A stretch of DNA of 64,000 bases, from assembly GCA_963682025.1 (NCBI GenBank), contig OY821521.1:49955307-50019306 (forward strand), given 5' to 3'. The translations under genes and the position numbers were made by a program. The notes under the pieces were generated by a model, which made no database searches, had not been told where the DNA came from, and worked only from the letters and a program-made list of their open reading frames with translations. Shown here in pieces: positions 31,466 to 44,282 of this stretch (positions are counted from its first letter, which is position 1; the number at the start of each line of letters is the position of its first letter). This DNA is from Cordilura impudica. Taxonomy: Eukaryota > Arthropoda > Insecta > Diptera > Scathophagidae.

Positions 31466-32999
31466 AATGTATCACAGTTTTATTGATACATATCACTGTT
31501 AAATATCACTTTGTCATTTTTAAATATAAACAGTAGAAATTAATTTAGTCAAAAAATTTGTTTTGTTGTAGTTTAAAATTTTAGGACGGAGTGAAAATAC
31601 CCTTTGAAAATTCTGAACTGGCTAACACTGGGCAGTAGTGCTGAATTTTAAATAATTGCGAGGAACCTTCAAAAAGTCACAGACTTATTGAACCGCTCTT
31701 GTATATTTTTAATTATAAAAAATTCCTGTACAACAATTTTTAGGATTTTGGTGATTTGTTAGTGGTGTTTATGTTTAGATGGCCACCTTACATAGGGTCA
31801 CCACAATGATATGATCATCAATTTGCAATGCAGAGAGTGTTGATATTATTAATTTATTTAGTACTTAATTTTTAACGATTGTTTTTCATTTTTATTTAAG
31901 GGGGGTTCTTTATTTTCTATTCTATTAAGGACCACTCGTTGTTTAACCTTCAGAAAACAAAGTCAGCTTTTGTTGTTCGCCATACTTTGTAAAGAATTGA
32001 GAAAAATTTAAATTTTCAAAAACTATATAAATTAGAATTGTAATTTTCAAAATTAAATAAAATTGTAATCGTCGATTTTACAGAATAAAAAATGAGATAC
32101 CCACTACCCCAATCCCCGATTGTTGTTGATACAAGAATATTCAGTTGGAGTTTTTCAAGTGGAACTCGTAATATTGTAAACACTAAAATGTTTTTCTTTT
32201 GGCAAATTCTTAACAAAGTTTTTCAGATTTGGACATATTTTACTAATTTACAAGTTTAATTGATAATCTCGAATTCTTAAGACCCAATTATTTTACAATT
32301 TTTTTTCTTTTAAATGGAACATTGCCATCATTTAATTCCCAAAGTCTGGCAAGCCAACTACCACCGCCATTAAAATAAATTACATTCATAAAACAAAATT
32401 TCCAATTTAAACAAAATTTATAGCATACTTTTAGTTGCTGCATGCAAAAATTAAAAAAAGAAAAACATTAATTCAACAATATGTAACAAAACAAAAATGG
32501 TTCTGTTAGAAGCTAAACCAAAAGAAGTTTTATAGTTAATCGTATTTGTTTAAACATTTAAATACCTGTTAACAAATAAGTTAAATTAGTAGAAGTCAGC
32601 CGACGGCTGAAATAATTGCTTTTGTTTTTTTATACATTTAAAATTATTGCTCGTGTGGCTTTATTAATGAATTTGATGATAAATCTAAAACCATAAAATA
32701 TATTTGATTGATGTTGGTAAACAAAAATATCATAAAAAAAAGAAATACATATATTAGAACAAATAGATTTCAATTTCAATATTATAATGTTGATTTTAGA
32801 CTGATGCCAAAATGTCTAGAAAAAAACTTTCTGTGATTTTTTGTTGTTTGTGAAGTTCGGTGAAGCAAAAAAAAGTGTTTTAGAAATGCTATTTTTAGAA
32901 ATGTATATTTTATTTTTTATTATGAATGTATTAAATTTATGATTTTTTGCTGTTGGTCTCTCCAAACAGAAAATAAAACAAACTAATCAATTAATTAAG
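31466..32999. other. AT-rich sequence, no gene recognised
   Basis: No element ends, exons or shared repeats were seen. A short palindrome AGCCGACGGCT near 32600 is unremarkable. Confidence 0.5.
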
Positions 33000-33345
33000 G
33001 TTCATTAAACACCAATAAAGTGACTTCAACCACGCAGTTCTTTTACTTGAACTTTAATTGCTTTTCTTTTTGGTCAGTTTCTATTACAGTTTCCCTTAAA
33101 AAAATAAAATGCTCGTTTCTTCTATAAAATGTATTATTTACTATCTGAAAAATTTCATTATTTTTCTCTTAGTAGAACAGAAAACCTATAAGTTCCTTAT
33201 GAACTTCATAGAACACCAATGAAATTCAATATTTAATGGAGCCGGCATTATAATATCTAAAGTTTGATGCCTATTAGTATGTTTTGAGGCCTTAGAAATC
33301 ATTCGATAATTAATATTAAAAATAAGCTAATTTTAAAATAGCTTT
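33000..33345 (+). mobile_element. Y-type element, internal part without array
   Basis: Matches 44430-44740 and the reverse of 3890-4190, including ATGGAGCCGGCATTATAATA and AAAGTTTGATG. It ends near TTTTAAAATAGCTTTG, the point where the 7-bp array starts in two other copies. It serves as an empty site for Transib copy 2. Confidence 0.75.
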
Positions 33346-33639
33346 GTATAAATTAGCCAGAAATATGTTAATTTAAATAAGAACAGGTAATAAATTAAAG
33401 TCACCCATACAGACTTAAAATTATACCCGTTAAACACTTTGACGTGTACGGCCGGGCGAACGTCATTAAATCGACCAAGAAAGTGATTTAGATCGGTAGG
33501 AGTGCCTGTATAAAATTTATAGATAGTAAAAAACATCAACACAAACTTACAAAATTATTTTTATCAAAAGTATTCTTCTTTAGATTATAAGATGAATATC
33601 CTGCTATATTAAAAAAAATTTAACTCACCTTTTTTAACA

Positions 33640-33770
33640 AAAACGAGTAAGAGTGTTAAATCGACTGTGCCGAATCTTTGATACCCTCCACCTCGGTTTG
33701 AGTATTGATAATAAATGTAAACAAAATTTTTGAAAAAGTGAACAATTTGTTAAACTTAATACCAAATTAT
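33640..33770 (+). mobile_element. Y-type element 5' end fragment
   Basis: GAGTAAGAGTGTTAAATCG, CCGAATCTTTGATACCCTCC and the AAAAAGTGAACAATTTG region match the start of 22072. Sequence from 33770 to 34541 is AT-rich with no recognised gene. Confidence 0.65.
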
Positions 33771-35261
33771 TTCAGCAGATTCTTTGGTGTGATCTGGATT
33801 TTTGTTTATTCCAAGAGTTGATATATAGAGCTCTCTCACATTAGTAATTCGCGCTCCAGCGAGGAAAGATCGTTTTCGTCTTTTCTATTATTTCGGATAA
33901 AAGAAAACACGTTTCTGTGTTTGCTTTTTGGTCATCCTGGTTGCTGATCGTCATGCATTTAGGTTATATACCTATATGCATGCGTTTCCGGTTATATGAT
34001 ATAATTAGTTAATCAATTTAGTTTAAGTTTTTGCAAATTAAATAGCTCGCCCTAACCTCCATTGCAAAGGTAATGGTTGTGTAGGGTGGCTATACGCATT
34101 AAATCGTGCTAATTGGAGATGGCTGTATAGTTTCTTTTAACTGGCCAGATAATTGTTCTTTGCGGCCGTATAGGTCGGATCGAGTAACTAAATATTAACC
34201 AAAAAAAATTCTTTTTTGTTAAAATATTGCCATATTTGGAAAATAATTTTTTTTTTAAATACTAAAAAGAAGTTTTCACTATAAAAACAATACAATACAA
34301 AATCTAACCCAGTGATGCCAACTTTTGATTTTGAATTAAATTATGTTAATAAAATATATTTTCATTTATTGGCTCCAAATCCTACACTACCTGGGAATTA
34401 TTATCGAACTTCAATGTTTGGAGTTTTACCTTGCCTACCATGAAGTCAAAAAACCAATAATTTTAAATAAAATAATTTGTTATCTTTATTTTCTGAAAAA
34501 CTTAAAATTTTCATCCAAAAAAATTTGCGAAAAATAATATATTAACCCTTATATGCGCGGCAAAAAAAAAACACCTACTATTGCGCTGCAAGCTACCCGG
34601 GTACGTATATGGAAGTTACATACAAAACAAGCATATTCGCACTACATATCCAGTTAAGATGTTGTAAAATATATATGGGATTGGCAACAGATATTGTAAA
34701 TAATTTTTCATAACACCTTAAGGTATGCAACATATCTTATTAAAAATTTCAGATACATATTTTAATTTTTACGTAAGACGAATTTTAAACAGAGTTCAGA
34801 AAAAAAACACACACTGTAGGCAAACAAACATAACTTAGACCAACACACACATATTTTAATTTTCATATCAATTATGTTTGTTTTTAAATTTTCTTCGGTG
34901 CCGCAAAATTGGGTTTTTCGTCTATGACACTAATTGGTTGCGAAAACAGGGGTGGGTAAGGCAAAAAACCTAACAACCAACAAGTGTAACTTTTATGATG
35001 CTAAATAGTTTTTGTGTCTTAAGTATTTTATTACCATCTTTTATTAAAATAAAAAACAGTCAATAAAAACAATTGTAAATAATTTCAACGTAAATCACAA
35101 AAAAATGGCCAATAAAATTTTAAAATATTTGACAATTGTAAACAATTTGCAACGTAAGTCATAAAAAAGGGCCAATAAAATTTTAATAAATTTGGTTGAA
35201 ACAATTGTCGTCGTTTTTATCGGGGTGTATCAGATCGCGAATTGATGTTTCAATTTTTCGC

Positions 35262-35597
35262 AGTACACGAGCCAGAACACGAATTTAAAATATAACTGAA
35301 CTCGAACCTGTTTATTGTACATGTTCTATTTTTTCTTAGTACACGAGCCCAGAACATGACTTAAAATATAACTGAACTCGAACCTGTTTATTGTACGTGT
35401 TCTATTTTTTCTTAGTACACGAGCCGGAACATGACTTAAAATATAACTGAACTCGAACCTGTCTATTGTACATGTTCTATTTTTTTCTTAGTATACGAGC
35501 CAGAACACGACTTCAAATATAACTGAACTCGAACCTGTTTATTGTACATGTTCTTTTTTTTTTTCAGTACACGTACCAGAACACGTACTTAAATAAA
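35262..35597 (+). repeat. 76-bp tandem repeats upstream of the piggyBac transposase
   Basis: Four full units and a partial one start at 35262, 35338, 35414, 35490 and 35566. Landmarks: AGTACACGAGCC, ATAACTGAACTCGAACCTG, TTGTACATGTTCT. Each unit holds complementary half-sites AGAACA and TGTTCT. They sit between the left terminus and the promoter region, so they may bind transposase or a regulator. Confidence 0.9.
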
Positions 35598-35860
35598 GCA
35601 ACACTCTTATATGTGTGGTTTATGTGTGATCGAAACAAAAAATACGTGATACAAAAATGTTCGTGTAAACGAACACAGTCATGATTGTGTTGGGCACCGT
35701 AGAAAATTTAGAAACGCACATAATTGATATGAAAATAAAGATATGTGTTGGCTGCTTTAGAACACAACATTGTGTGTTTCGTGTGTGTATTTTCTAAACC
35801 TTGGTTTCATGTGTGTATTTTCTGAATCTTGATTTTAAATTTAACAGCTTCTTTCCTGTA

Positions 35861-35970
35861 GGTATATAAAAGCTGACGTTTGTAATACATATTTAGTACG
35901 AACATTAAGTTGGTGATTCCCCTTTGAGAATAAATACAAAACTTAATTTAGTGTTGTGGTTATTTTCAGT
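35861..35970 (+). promoter_or_regulatory. Candidate promoter and leader intron acceptor of the piggyBac gene
   Basis: GGTATATAAAAGC near 35862 is a good TATA box about 160 bp before the first useful ATG (36021). TTATTTTCAG near 35969 could be the 3' end of a leader intron. Confidence 0.45.
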
Positions 35971-36020
35971 TCGACTTATCTCCTGAGTATGAAGGTGACA
36001 TTTTACGTAAAACAAACGAA

Positions 36021-37931
36021 ATGAATTCAAATACAAGAGTTTGTTCTAAAAGATTTAATTCTACTGACATAAAGAATATATTAAGTGAATTAGAAAGAGT
36101 GAAGAAAATTTCCACTCCGATGGCGATGAAGAATATATTCCACCGCTAAACAAAATAACACTGGAAGCTTCAGACACTATAGAAGTAAATGAAGATTCTT
36201 TTGACTCGGAAGAAAGCGATGATTATGGGAATGATGACGTTCAGACAAGAAGTGCACTTTGTGGTAAAGATGGAAGCTGCTGGCAACTTAGCCCATTTCC
36301 AGAATCACAGACTGTAAAAAAATATATTACGACAACGTGCGGGTGCAGCCCAAAAATATAAGTTATTAACAGCGAAGGAATTATTTAGAAGTATTTTGTC
36401 AAATGAAATGTGTGGCATAATACTTAGGGAAACAAATCGTAGAGGACAGAAAATTACAACAGAATATAATACAAAAAATGAAACAAATAAAATATTCGAG
36501 CGTCTTAGATAAGAAGAACTCAATGATTTTCTTGGTATTTTGATTTACTCTGCTGTTCACAAATCAAACAGAGAATTGTATCTGAATTGTGGAAACCCAA
36601 TAATTTGCCACTGTATCGGGCAGCAATGTCATACAACAGATTCAGAATGCTTTTACGATGTATACGTATTGATAATAATCAAACTCGGGAAATACGTGCA
36701 AAGTCTGATAAAGCAGCTGCTTTTCGAGTCATTTGGATGATGCTTAACGCCAATTTACGTCAAAGTTATAAGCCTAGTGAATGCATTACTATTGATGAGC
36801 AGCGGGCGTACCCGTTTTACGCAGTACATGCCGTGAAAGCCTGAAAAGTATGGCATTAAAATATTTTGGGCATGCGATGCACGTAACTCTTACCCTTTAC
36901 ATGGCCAATTGTATACCGATAAACTACCAGAAGGCGATCGTCAAACCAAAATAGGCGAAAAAACAGTTTTGGATTTGGTTTTTCCATATAAAAACTCAGG
37001 AAGAAACGTAACTACAGACAATTTTTTTATGTCTTTAGAACTTGCAAGAGCTTTGAGCTCATGGAACCTGACACTCGCCGGCACAGTACGAAAAAAAAAC
37101 GTTTTTACCACCTAATATGCTGGCACATAAGGAAAGGTTAGTATTATTCTAAATATATTTGAACACAACATACATACATATATTATTGATTGGGTTATAT
37201 TTTCCAAAATAAACTTTATCTAATTGTAAGTGTTTTGATACATGGTTTGAAATATATTTCAGATCATTATACTCTACAAATTTCGCCTTTAGCGAAAGGC
37301 AAATTTATGTTCCTACGTGCCAAAAAGAAAAAGGCAGTAGTTATGTTACCAACTATGCATGCCAAATCCAATGTGGAATCGAATACGTTTGCAAAACCGG
37401 AAATTATAACATATTACAACAAAAGTAAAGGAGGGGTTGATAATATGGATAAATTATTGGGTGAATATACGTGCAAACGCAGAACTAGTCGATGGCCGTT
37501 GTCACTATTTTTTTAATGCTATTGATATAGCAGCATTAGCATCCTATATAATATATATGGAATTTAATACCCAAAATAAGTCTACTGATCGTCGTAGAAA
37601 ATTTTTAAAAGATTTAAGCATTGATTTGTATCAGGAAAATATAAAACAACGCGCTAAAACTACAAAAATTAGTTCACAGTCATCGACGGCATCCGCAATA
37701 AAAATATTTTACACAAAAGACTTTGAAACTGTATCAGCGCCCATATCCAGTTTACAAACAAAGGACAAAAGCGGTCGTATTCCAGTAATAGGAAGTTGTC
37801 ACGTGTCCTCGCAACTACGTATGAAGCAGAGAAAAACTCGTAAAGCTTGTATCGGCTGTTCCAAGCCAATATGCAATGAACATTCCATTAATCGTCCATT
37901 GTGTACAAACTGCTCGAAAGATCTGCACTAA
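36021..37931 (+). pseudogene. piggyBac-type transposase, frameshifted
   Basis: From the ATG at 36021, frames with several shifts and stops encode a full DDD transposase: an acidic N-terminus, EELNDFLGILIYSAVHKSN, ECITIDEQ (first catalytic Asp, followed by a small deletion), VTTDNFFMSLELA (second Asp) and YNKSKGGVDNMDKL (third Asp). A C-terminal cysteine-rich finger follows (CIGCSKPIC...CTNCSKD). A possible intron lies at about 37136-37262 (GGTTAGT...TTTCAG). An in-frame TGA near 36840 and shifts near 36110, 36350 and 37510 inactivate it. Excision at TTAA would need an enzyme from elsewhere. Confidence 0.88.
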
Positions 37932-38336
37932 CCTATTATTATTTTTGTTTTTTTTTATTGAATTTTTATTTTTTGTTATGTTTCTGTTTTCTTATTTCAT
38001 GAAATAAATTGTTTACGTTCATATTTTATATAGACTATTATATATATATGCAGAAGTACAACTTAAAAAAATAGACTTACAATGGCCACATTCCCAAATA
38101 AAACACGTAGAGGTACCCTGGTACCTTGGTGCGCAGTTAAGGGTGTTAAGAGTAAATTGGTCTCTCACGCAAACTACTAAAATAATTTTAGCTGTACGGC
38201 TGCAAAAATACTAATGAGTTTGAAAGTTAGTAGTTCTCAAGAGGTTTCAGACATGCAGATTATCAATATCAATGAAAAAATATTGGTTGAAAACGCCAAA
38301 GGTACCCGGGTACCTAGGTGCGTACATAAGGGTTAA

Positions 38337-39900
38337 TAACATTCTCATCAAATTGCGCTTTATTTATGTAACAATTTTTATGTTCGCAATTCTTAAATAT
38401 GATTTGAGGTTTTCTAAACTTCATTGAATTTAAATTAATATTTTCTTATCCTGAAATGCTATTAATGTCTCCTCAATCGCAATATTTTCTTTTAATTTCA
38501 GTTGATTTTTAAATGAAAACATACTTGGCGTTTTCTGAATTTCAATTTGTGTTTAAAGAATAAAATTTATATTTTAAAAATTCAATTGATGTCTTCTTCA
38601 TTTCAAGTTATTATTTCCGACGTTTTAATATGATTTTCTGAAATTCAATTGATATTTTCTAATTTATAATTGGAAATCTGAATTACAATTTTTGGAATTG
38701 ATATTTTCTTAAATTTGAATGGAAAGTTTAAAAGGTGTAATTTTGTATTTATGTGAATAGTAATGCTTTATTAATTATAAACAATTTTTAAAAATTATAT
38801 GTAATCGCAATCAGATATTTTGTAGGTAAAGCAGAATAATAATTTTATATAACTATGTAGAACTGTTTTGAAAGCAAAAAAAAAACACATTGATGAACTC
38901 AGTAACTCTATTTTGTAAACACAACAAAAAGTCAATATACCAAATTATGATCATATTTGTAAAAGATTAATGGAAAAACGTATGAAATAAAAGACCAGCC
39001 CTGTGTATACTCTTAACATTGTTGTGTTTGATATCTAACTGAAAATGTTGACATTCATATTAAAATAGAAATAACGATTAAAAAGAAATTAGAACAAAAA
39101 TTGCGGCGCCATCTACTGTGGCATAGCGACACTGAGCCAAATGAAGTGACACTCTGTTAATACAAAAGAAATGTATTTTCCCTAAAACAAAATACATATT
39201 CGAGAATTTTATATAAATAAAATAATATACCGATTTATTTGTAACATACGGTTATTATGAATATTCATGTATAGAATATATGTATATTATTTTGTTATTT
39301 GAAATATATATTATGTACATATGTATATGTAAATATTACACACAAAAAATACAACATCAAAAGTTATTTTCGTGTTTTTCTTTAAACAAATTAATACATA
39401 AAATTTTGTTTGGTAAATTTTTTTTTTTTTTATTAACAACTAGGTAGTTTGACATTATTTACTTTAGATGTTGGTGAATTTTTACTCCCTTTATATTAAC
39501 TCGAAAAAATTTTGGATTGATTTTTAACCCCTTTCCCCTGACCGCGGCGATGACAAAAATTATCTAAGAAATTTTTTTAGTGATGCCAAAACAATGGAAA
39601 CTTTAATATTTTTCTACCAGAGTTGATAAAAAAAAATTTACAATGGATTAATTTTTATAATATTATAAAACAACAAGTCCAGCTTTGACAATACAACATT
39701 TAGAATAACAACAAGAACAATATAGAAACATCATATTTTTAATTTTTTTTACATTTTCAGAGATTTCCCTGGACCTGTTCCGCCAATTTTAATGATTTTT
39801 AAAACAGAAAACTTCCCATGATCTTGGTGAATCATGCTCACTAAAAATTATCACCCTAGCTGTCCTATTGAGGCCGTGATCGTGACAATAACAACATAGA
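38337..39900. other. AT-rich sequence, no gene recognised
   Basis: No exons, element ends or shared repeats were recognised; some short AT microsatellites near 39240-39330. Confidence 0.5.
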
Positions 39901-39949
39901 AAATCATATTTTTTCAAGACTTTTTTTAGTTCTTCATTCAGGTATCATT

Positions 39950-40105
39950 CATTCATTCAACCGCTTTGGATAATTTTAAATAGCAAACTTCTCAGAAAGT
40001 CAGTTAATCATTTTTTATACAAACGAGCACCCTAGCTGCCCGATTGAAGTTGCCATCGTGATTTCCACAGACGGACAGACGGACATCGCTATATCAAAAA
40101 AGCAG
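39950..40105 (+). mobile_element. Y-type element fragment with (GTCY)n block
   Basis: ATCGTGATTTCCACAGACGG followed by ACAGACGGACATCGC matches the middle of the Y-type copy at 738-1060 read in reverse. A low-complexity run of A/T-rich AAAGTACTTTTT motifs follows to about 40345. Confidence 0.65.
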
Positions 40106-40129
40106 GGTAATTTCGTAAAAAATTCTTTT

Positions 40130-40345
40130 TCTAAAAATGAGTACTTTTTCGAAAAAGGCTTCTTCTTTAAATCAATTATATTTTATTAAAAAATATCTTT
40201 TTTTAAGAAAAAGTAATTTTTAAGAAAAAATTTTTTAAACGGAAAAAAATTTACTTTTTGTAAGAGAAAGTACTTTTTAAAGAAAATGTATTTTTTGAAG
40301 AAAGAGTACTTAAAAAAAATTTTTTTTTAAAAAATTTACTTTTTT
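40130..40345. repeat. Low-complexity palindromic A/T tract
   Basis: Repeated variants of AAAAGTACTTTTTAA and AAGAAAAAGTA with many self-complementary stretches. No coding signal. Confidence 0.6.
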
Positions 40346-40402
40346 ACACACACCCTCATGAAGCAAATGCCACAATTACAATGACTACAACAATAAGAAT
40401 AA

Positions 40403-40807
40403 CTAGCAGATCCCAACCCTCGAAATTCGAGTGCAAATTCTAGGATATTTTATATTTTCATTTAATAATGACACTAAAGGTATGCTAATCAATTTTAGCC
40501 AATTCACAATTTAAAACTTTATAAATATCGATTATTGTGTTATTAGTTTATGTCCAAAAATGTTTTCCAATTCAATATAACAAATTTTACAAACACACAC
40601 ATAGAATTGTATAATTTTATATATATGTTAGTAGCGACTTTAAATGCATTTTACTCCAAAAAAGTGTAAAAATTTAAAAATCTGTAAATCTGGTGGACAG
40701 CTGAAAAGAAATACCTTTAAAATAAGATACGTTTAGTCAAAATCGGGAGAAAACTGTGGAACAAATTATCGGTCACAAGAAATCGCCTTACCCATTAATA
40801 TTATAGA
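40403..40807 (-). mobile_element. non-autonomous Helitron, copy 4
   Basis: The plus strand starts CTAGCAGATCCCAACCCTCG and ends ATTAATATTATAGA before T. 405 bp with intact family ends and the terminal CTCGAAATTCGAG palindrome. Confidence 0.85.
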
Positions 40808-43461
40808 TTACAACATATACATTAGGGTGACTACTATTTTTGTTATTTTACATTACAGAAATAAAACCCCCTTAATTCGAGGAATAATTTCATTGAGATT
40901 AAATAAGTAATATCAAATTTAAAAACAAAAATTAAAAAAGTTTACGGAACTTGCTCGTAATGCGACAGTAGTCTCTTAGCCAGTGATAGTTGACGGAAAT
41001 AGTGTTGGTTTTTAATTAATTACGATGCAATTCTTGGACTTATTGATCTGCCCTCGTATTTTCTGTGTAATAAATTCAGAAGTAAAATGAATAACATTAG
41101 CCCAGTAGCAACAATATATTTCAAAAACTTTTTAAATAGAAACAAAATTTGTAACAAATCACCAAAGAGAAATACGTGCCACACGTGTCATACGTAAATA
41201 AATAATTTTATTCATGGTATATCAGCATCAATTATTGGAATGGTTTTAATAAATTTCACTAAAATATAACTAATATGTTAGTATAAAAACAAATTAACTC
41301 AAATTTCAATACATTAATCACTGAATTGAGGCGAAACATGTTGTGTTGTCTTTCTGAAAGTTAGCTACACCATAATTTCCAAGCCTTTTTGTCATACTCA
41401 TGGTATTAAGAATTAAAAACAATATTTATTTATAATCCAGTAGTTTAATAATACTTTCTTTCCATCGAAATGTTGTCAACCTCATGACCTAGCCGTTAGC
41501 AACAGTCATAGATTAATAACTTAAGCTTGAATGGGAACTTGTTTTTAGAAATATATATATTTTTTTTTGAATTATTTAAAAATACATAAAGTTCGGAAGT
41601 AGCCTAATTAAAAAGTAGATTTGCTACAAGTCTGTTATTCCATAATATGACTGGTTTTGAATAATGATTCACGTTTGGAATAGAAATAATCACATAATCG
41701 CAAATAATGACAAGCAAATACAAAACAAAAATTAATTAAACATATGAAATAATACTGTCTATTAAGTCCAGTTTTTCCTGTTAAGCCTATGGGCTTAAAG
41801 TCTGAGTGATACCGTTTTTTTTTTTAATTTCAGAAGGTCTCACTCTACTCTTAAAAATATAAAACATATTTTTTTTTCAAGATGTTAGTACTGTTTCTGA
41901 TATCTGTGACAAATTCCACATCAATATCTGCATTGATTTAAAAGTGACGCTACTTTTTGTATAGAACTAAAAGTGAATTTGGCGATGATCATCCATTAAA
42001 TTTTGTTTACAAATACAATTTCTAATGCAGAAATATTAAGAATATGACAGAAGGCCTTCGGGGCCAGTTTATATCTGAAAAATTGTTTAAAGAGGTACAA
42101 ATAGTTCCAAGAAAACTTTGTATTTCTCAGTTTTTTTGCTATTCGCATAATTCTAGGGGGTGAGACCGAGAGTTTGAACACTTTTTTTTATTAAGAATAA
42201 CCCTAATGTACATAATAAACTAATTTGGAGTCGCGGAAAAAATTGGCGGGATCGGATCAATGGGCCTGGCACCCACCATACAAATCTGGAGTTCTGCAGT
42301 TTCAAAAGCCTTGGGGCACAAAAAAGGGCGGGATTGGACCACTTGGAGTGTCACCTCTATACAAAGTAAATATTTAATATCATATAACTAGAGTACTATC
42401 ATAAAAAAAGCCTTGGGGCTACGTCTGAATTCATAAGTTATTAATGTGAAAACAAAACAAGATTTATAAACACTTTCGATATTAGCAAGCCACAACACAT
42501 AAAAATTAATAATACTAGTGTTCTTAACAATTTACGATAAATCATTGAACTTTTGAAGAAAATTGCCAAATTTTAATCACATATCAGGAAATATCTGTTA
42601 TCAATCATTTTGACGTTGTTAGCTTGATATTACGACTTTATTCATATAGCTTTTAATCTTTTCACCATTTTTGCACACCATTATGCTGTAATTTATATGT
42701 CTTTGTTTGCACACAATAAAATATCAATTAATAAAATGCCATTAAAAAGTTGGCAGATAATATTTTTATTCTCAATCATAATGTTATTCAAATAACAAGC
42801 TTCCTCTGCTTATACTTAAACTTGGATTAACAATACTAATTGAGAATCTGATTAGAAAGAAATTGACACGTCAAAAGAATATTAGTTAACAAATAATGCA
42901 TAATTAATAATATTCTAATACAGACAGTGGCAGTGGCAGCAGCATACAATTCAATTTTTTTCTTCAATCTTTTTTTAATAGTTTTTAGAACAAGTTCTTT
43001 AGTTTTTAATTCAGAATGCTAATTAAACTACACAAATGATTAAAGAGAGAGTAAGTTTCCTCCTCATTTATAGTTTTTTTTTTTTTTTTTGTTTCTCATA
43101 ATAAATTATATGAAACACACACTTTTTTTTTTGTTTAAAACAATAAACAGCAAAACTTGTTCTAAATTTAGTATTACTGAAAAGATAAATATCGCCAATA
43201 TGAAAAAATATTATATTGGGCTTGGCCGCTAAACTTTTAACTTAACTACAGTCATTTGATAGTAGACAGTCGGCGGTTAACATTTGTTTTTAAATAAAGT
43301 TTTGAAATTTAAAAAAAATTAAAAAAAATTTGTTAAAACGCCTGACTAAATTTAAGAAGACTATTGCAAATATATACAAACAAAAAAAAAAACAAACACT
43401 TAAAAGAAAAATTTTAAAAGCCGCAAAATCATTTAAATATTCCAATATTCGTAAACGTCGA
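40808..43461. other. AT-rich upstream region of the antigen-5-like gene
   Basis: No recognised element ends or exons. A less AT-rich stretch at 42230-42420 repeats AAAAGCCTTGGGGC twice about 110 bp apart but resembles nothing I know. The promoter of the gene at 43462 is presumably here; I could not locate a convincing TATA box. Confidence 0.45.
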
Positions 43462-43596
43462 ATGCACAAAATGTTAATTTTATTTATTTTAGTTTTAAAT
43501 ATTGTTCACTGTTTAAGTTATGAATATTCTTGGTGTGATCCTGAATTGTGTGGCGGCTCCAGAACTGTGCGACATATAGCCTGCAATAATTTTGGT
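43462..43596 (+). CDS. Antigen-5-like CAP protein, exon 1
   Basis: 45 codons from the ATG at 43462 to a strong donor (GGT|GTAAGT at 43597), phase 0. It encodes a secretion signal with core LILFILVLNIV, then a short Cys-rich segment (YSWCDPELCGGSR, HIACNN). This CxxxxC...HxACNN layout is the N-terminus of insect antigen-5/venom-allergen members of the CAP superfamily, secreted proteins common in Diptera. The frame is open upstream only without an ATG. Exon 2 lies 5.2 kb away in the same phase and continues the family pattern. Confidence 0.85.
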
Positions 43597-43824
43597 GTAA
43601 GTGTTTCAAATTATTATTTAACAAAAACATAAAGTGATCTAAATGTTAAACCAGGCGTATGATTAATATGATCAATATAAAGTACAGCAAAACAGCATTT
43701 CTATAACAAAATTCAGTTAGAAGGTACTTGGATTTTTTCTAGAAAACTATAACGATTTTGATCATAGGAAAATTGAGCTGAGAACTGAAAATTTACTTCA
43801 AAATATGAGCACAGGCTGGGAAAT

Positions 43825-44270
43825 TTCTAGCATGAAAAAAAATTATATGGAAAAATATGATTTTTTTTAAATTATATTATTTAGATAAAATGTTTATTGT
43901 CATGTTTTGTTTATTCCGAACGTTACAAAAATAAAATTTAATGTTAAAAAAATAAATATTTATTTTTTTTCTAAAATTTTTTGAAAATTTCTACCATGAA
44001 AAAAATTATATGGAAAAATATGATTTTTTTATGTGACCTTCTCCGAGAAAAGGGACTTAGTGTGTGAAAATTAAGTTTTGAGAAAAAAACGCATTTAAAG
44101 TTTCTACACCCTTTTAGGTACCAGAATCCACCGTTTCTGACACAACCCGTTTTTTGACACATTAGGTCCCTTTTCCCGGAGAAGGTCACATACATATAGA
44201 TTAAATGTTTAATGTCATGTTTTCTTTATCCCGAACGTTACAAAAACAAAATTTAATTTAAAAAAAAAAG
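43825..44270 (+). repeat. Tandem duplication, second copy holding a MITE
   Basis: A ~125-bp segment (TATATGGAAAAATATGATTT … CCGAACGTTACAAAAA) occurs at 43825-43948 and again at 43980-44270, where it is split by the MITE at 44030. Confidence 0.75.
44030..44189. mobile_element. 160-bp MITE with ~35-bp terminal inverted repeats
   Basis: The left end ATGTGACCTTCTCCGAGAAA and the inverted right end ATGTGACCTTCTCCGGGAAA match over ~35 bp with few differences. The first copy of the surrounding tandem duplication lacks it. Transposase family unknown; no clear target duplication. Confidence 0.8.
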
Positions 44271-44282
44271 ATATAAAAGCAT

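Larger units (their letters stand above)
34546..38332 (+). mobile_element. piggyBac-type DNA transposon, complete ends, inactive
   Basis: Both ends abut TTAA (34542-34545 and 38333-38336) and the termini are CCCTTATATGCGC and, inverted, CCCTTATGTACGC. TTAA targets and CCCTTAT-like ends define the piggyBac superfamily. GGTACCCGGGTACC-type palindromes near both ends, plus an internal repeat of the terminus near 38112-38148, look like sub-terminal transposase sites. 3787 bp. Confidence 0.9.

Noticed and set aside
33840..34210. Possible LTR or second solo element
   Set aside because: GC-richer patches such as GCGGCCGTATAGG hint at a repeat, but no paired ends or second copy were found in the window.
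35262..35597. CRISPR-like regular repeats
   Set aside because: Whole 76-bp units repeat with no unique spacers, inside a eukaryotic transposon.
43330..43461. N-terminal extension of the antigen-5-like protein
   Set aside because: Open only from TTG and very Lys-rich; the ATG at 43462 begins a proper signal peptide.
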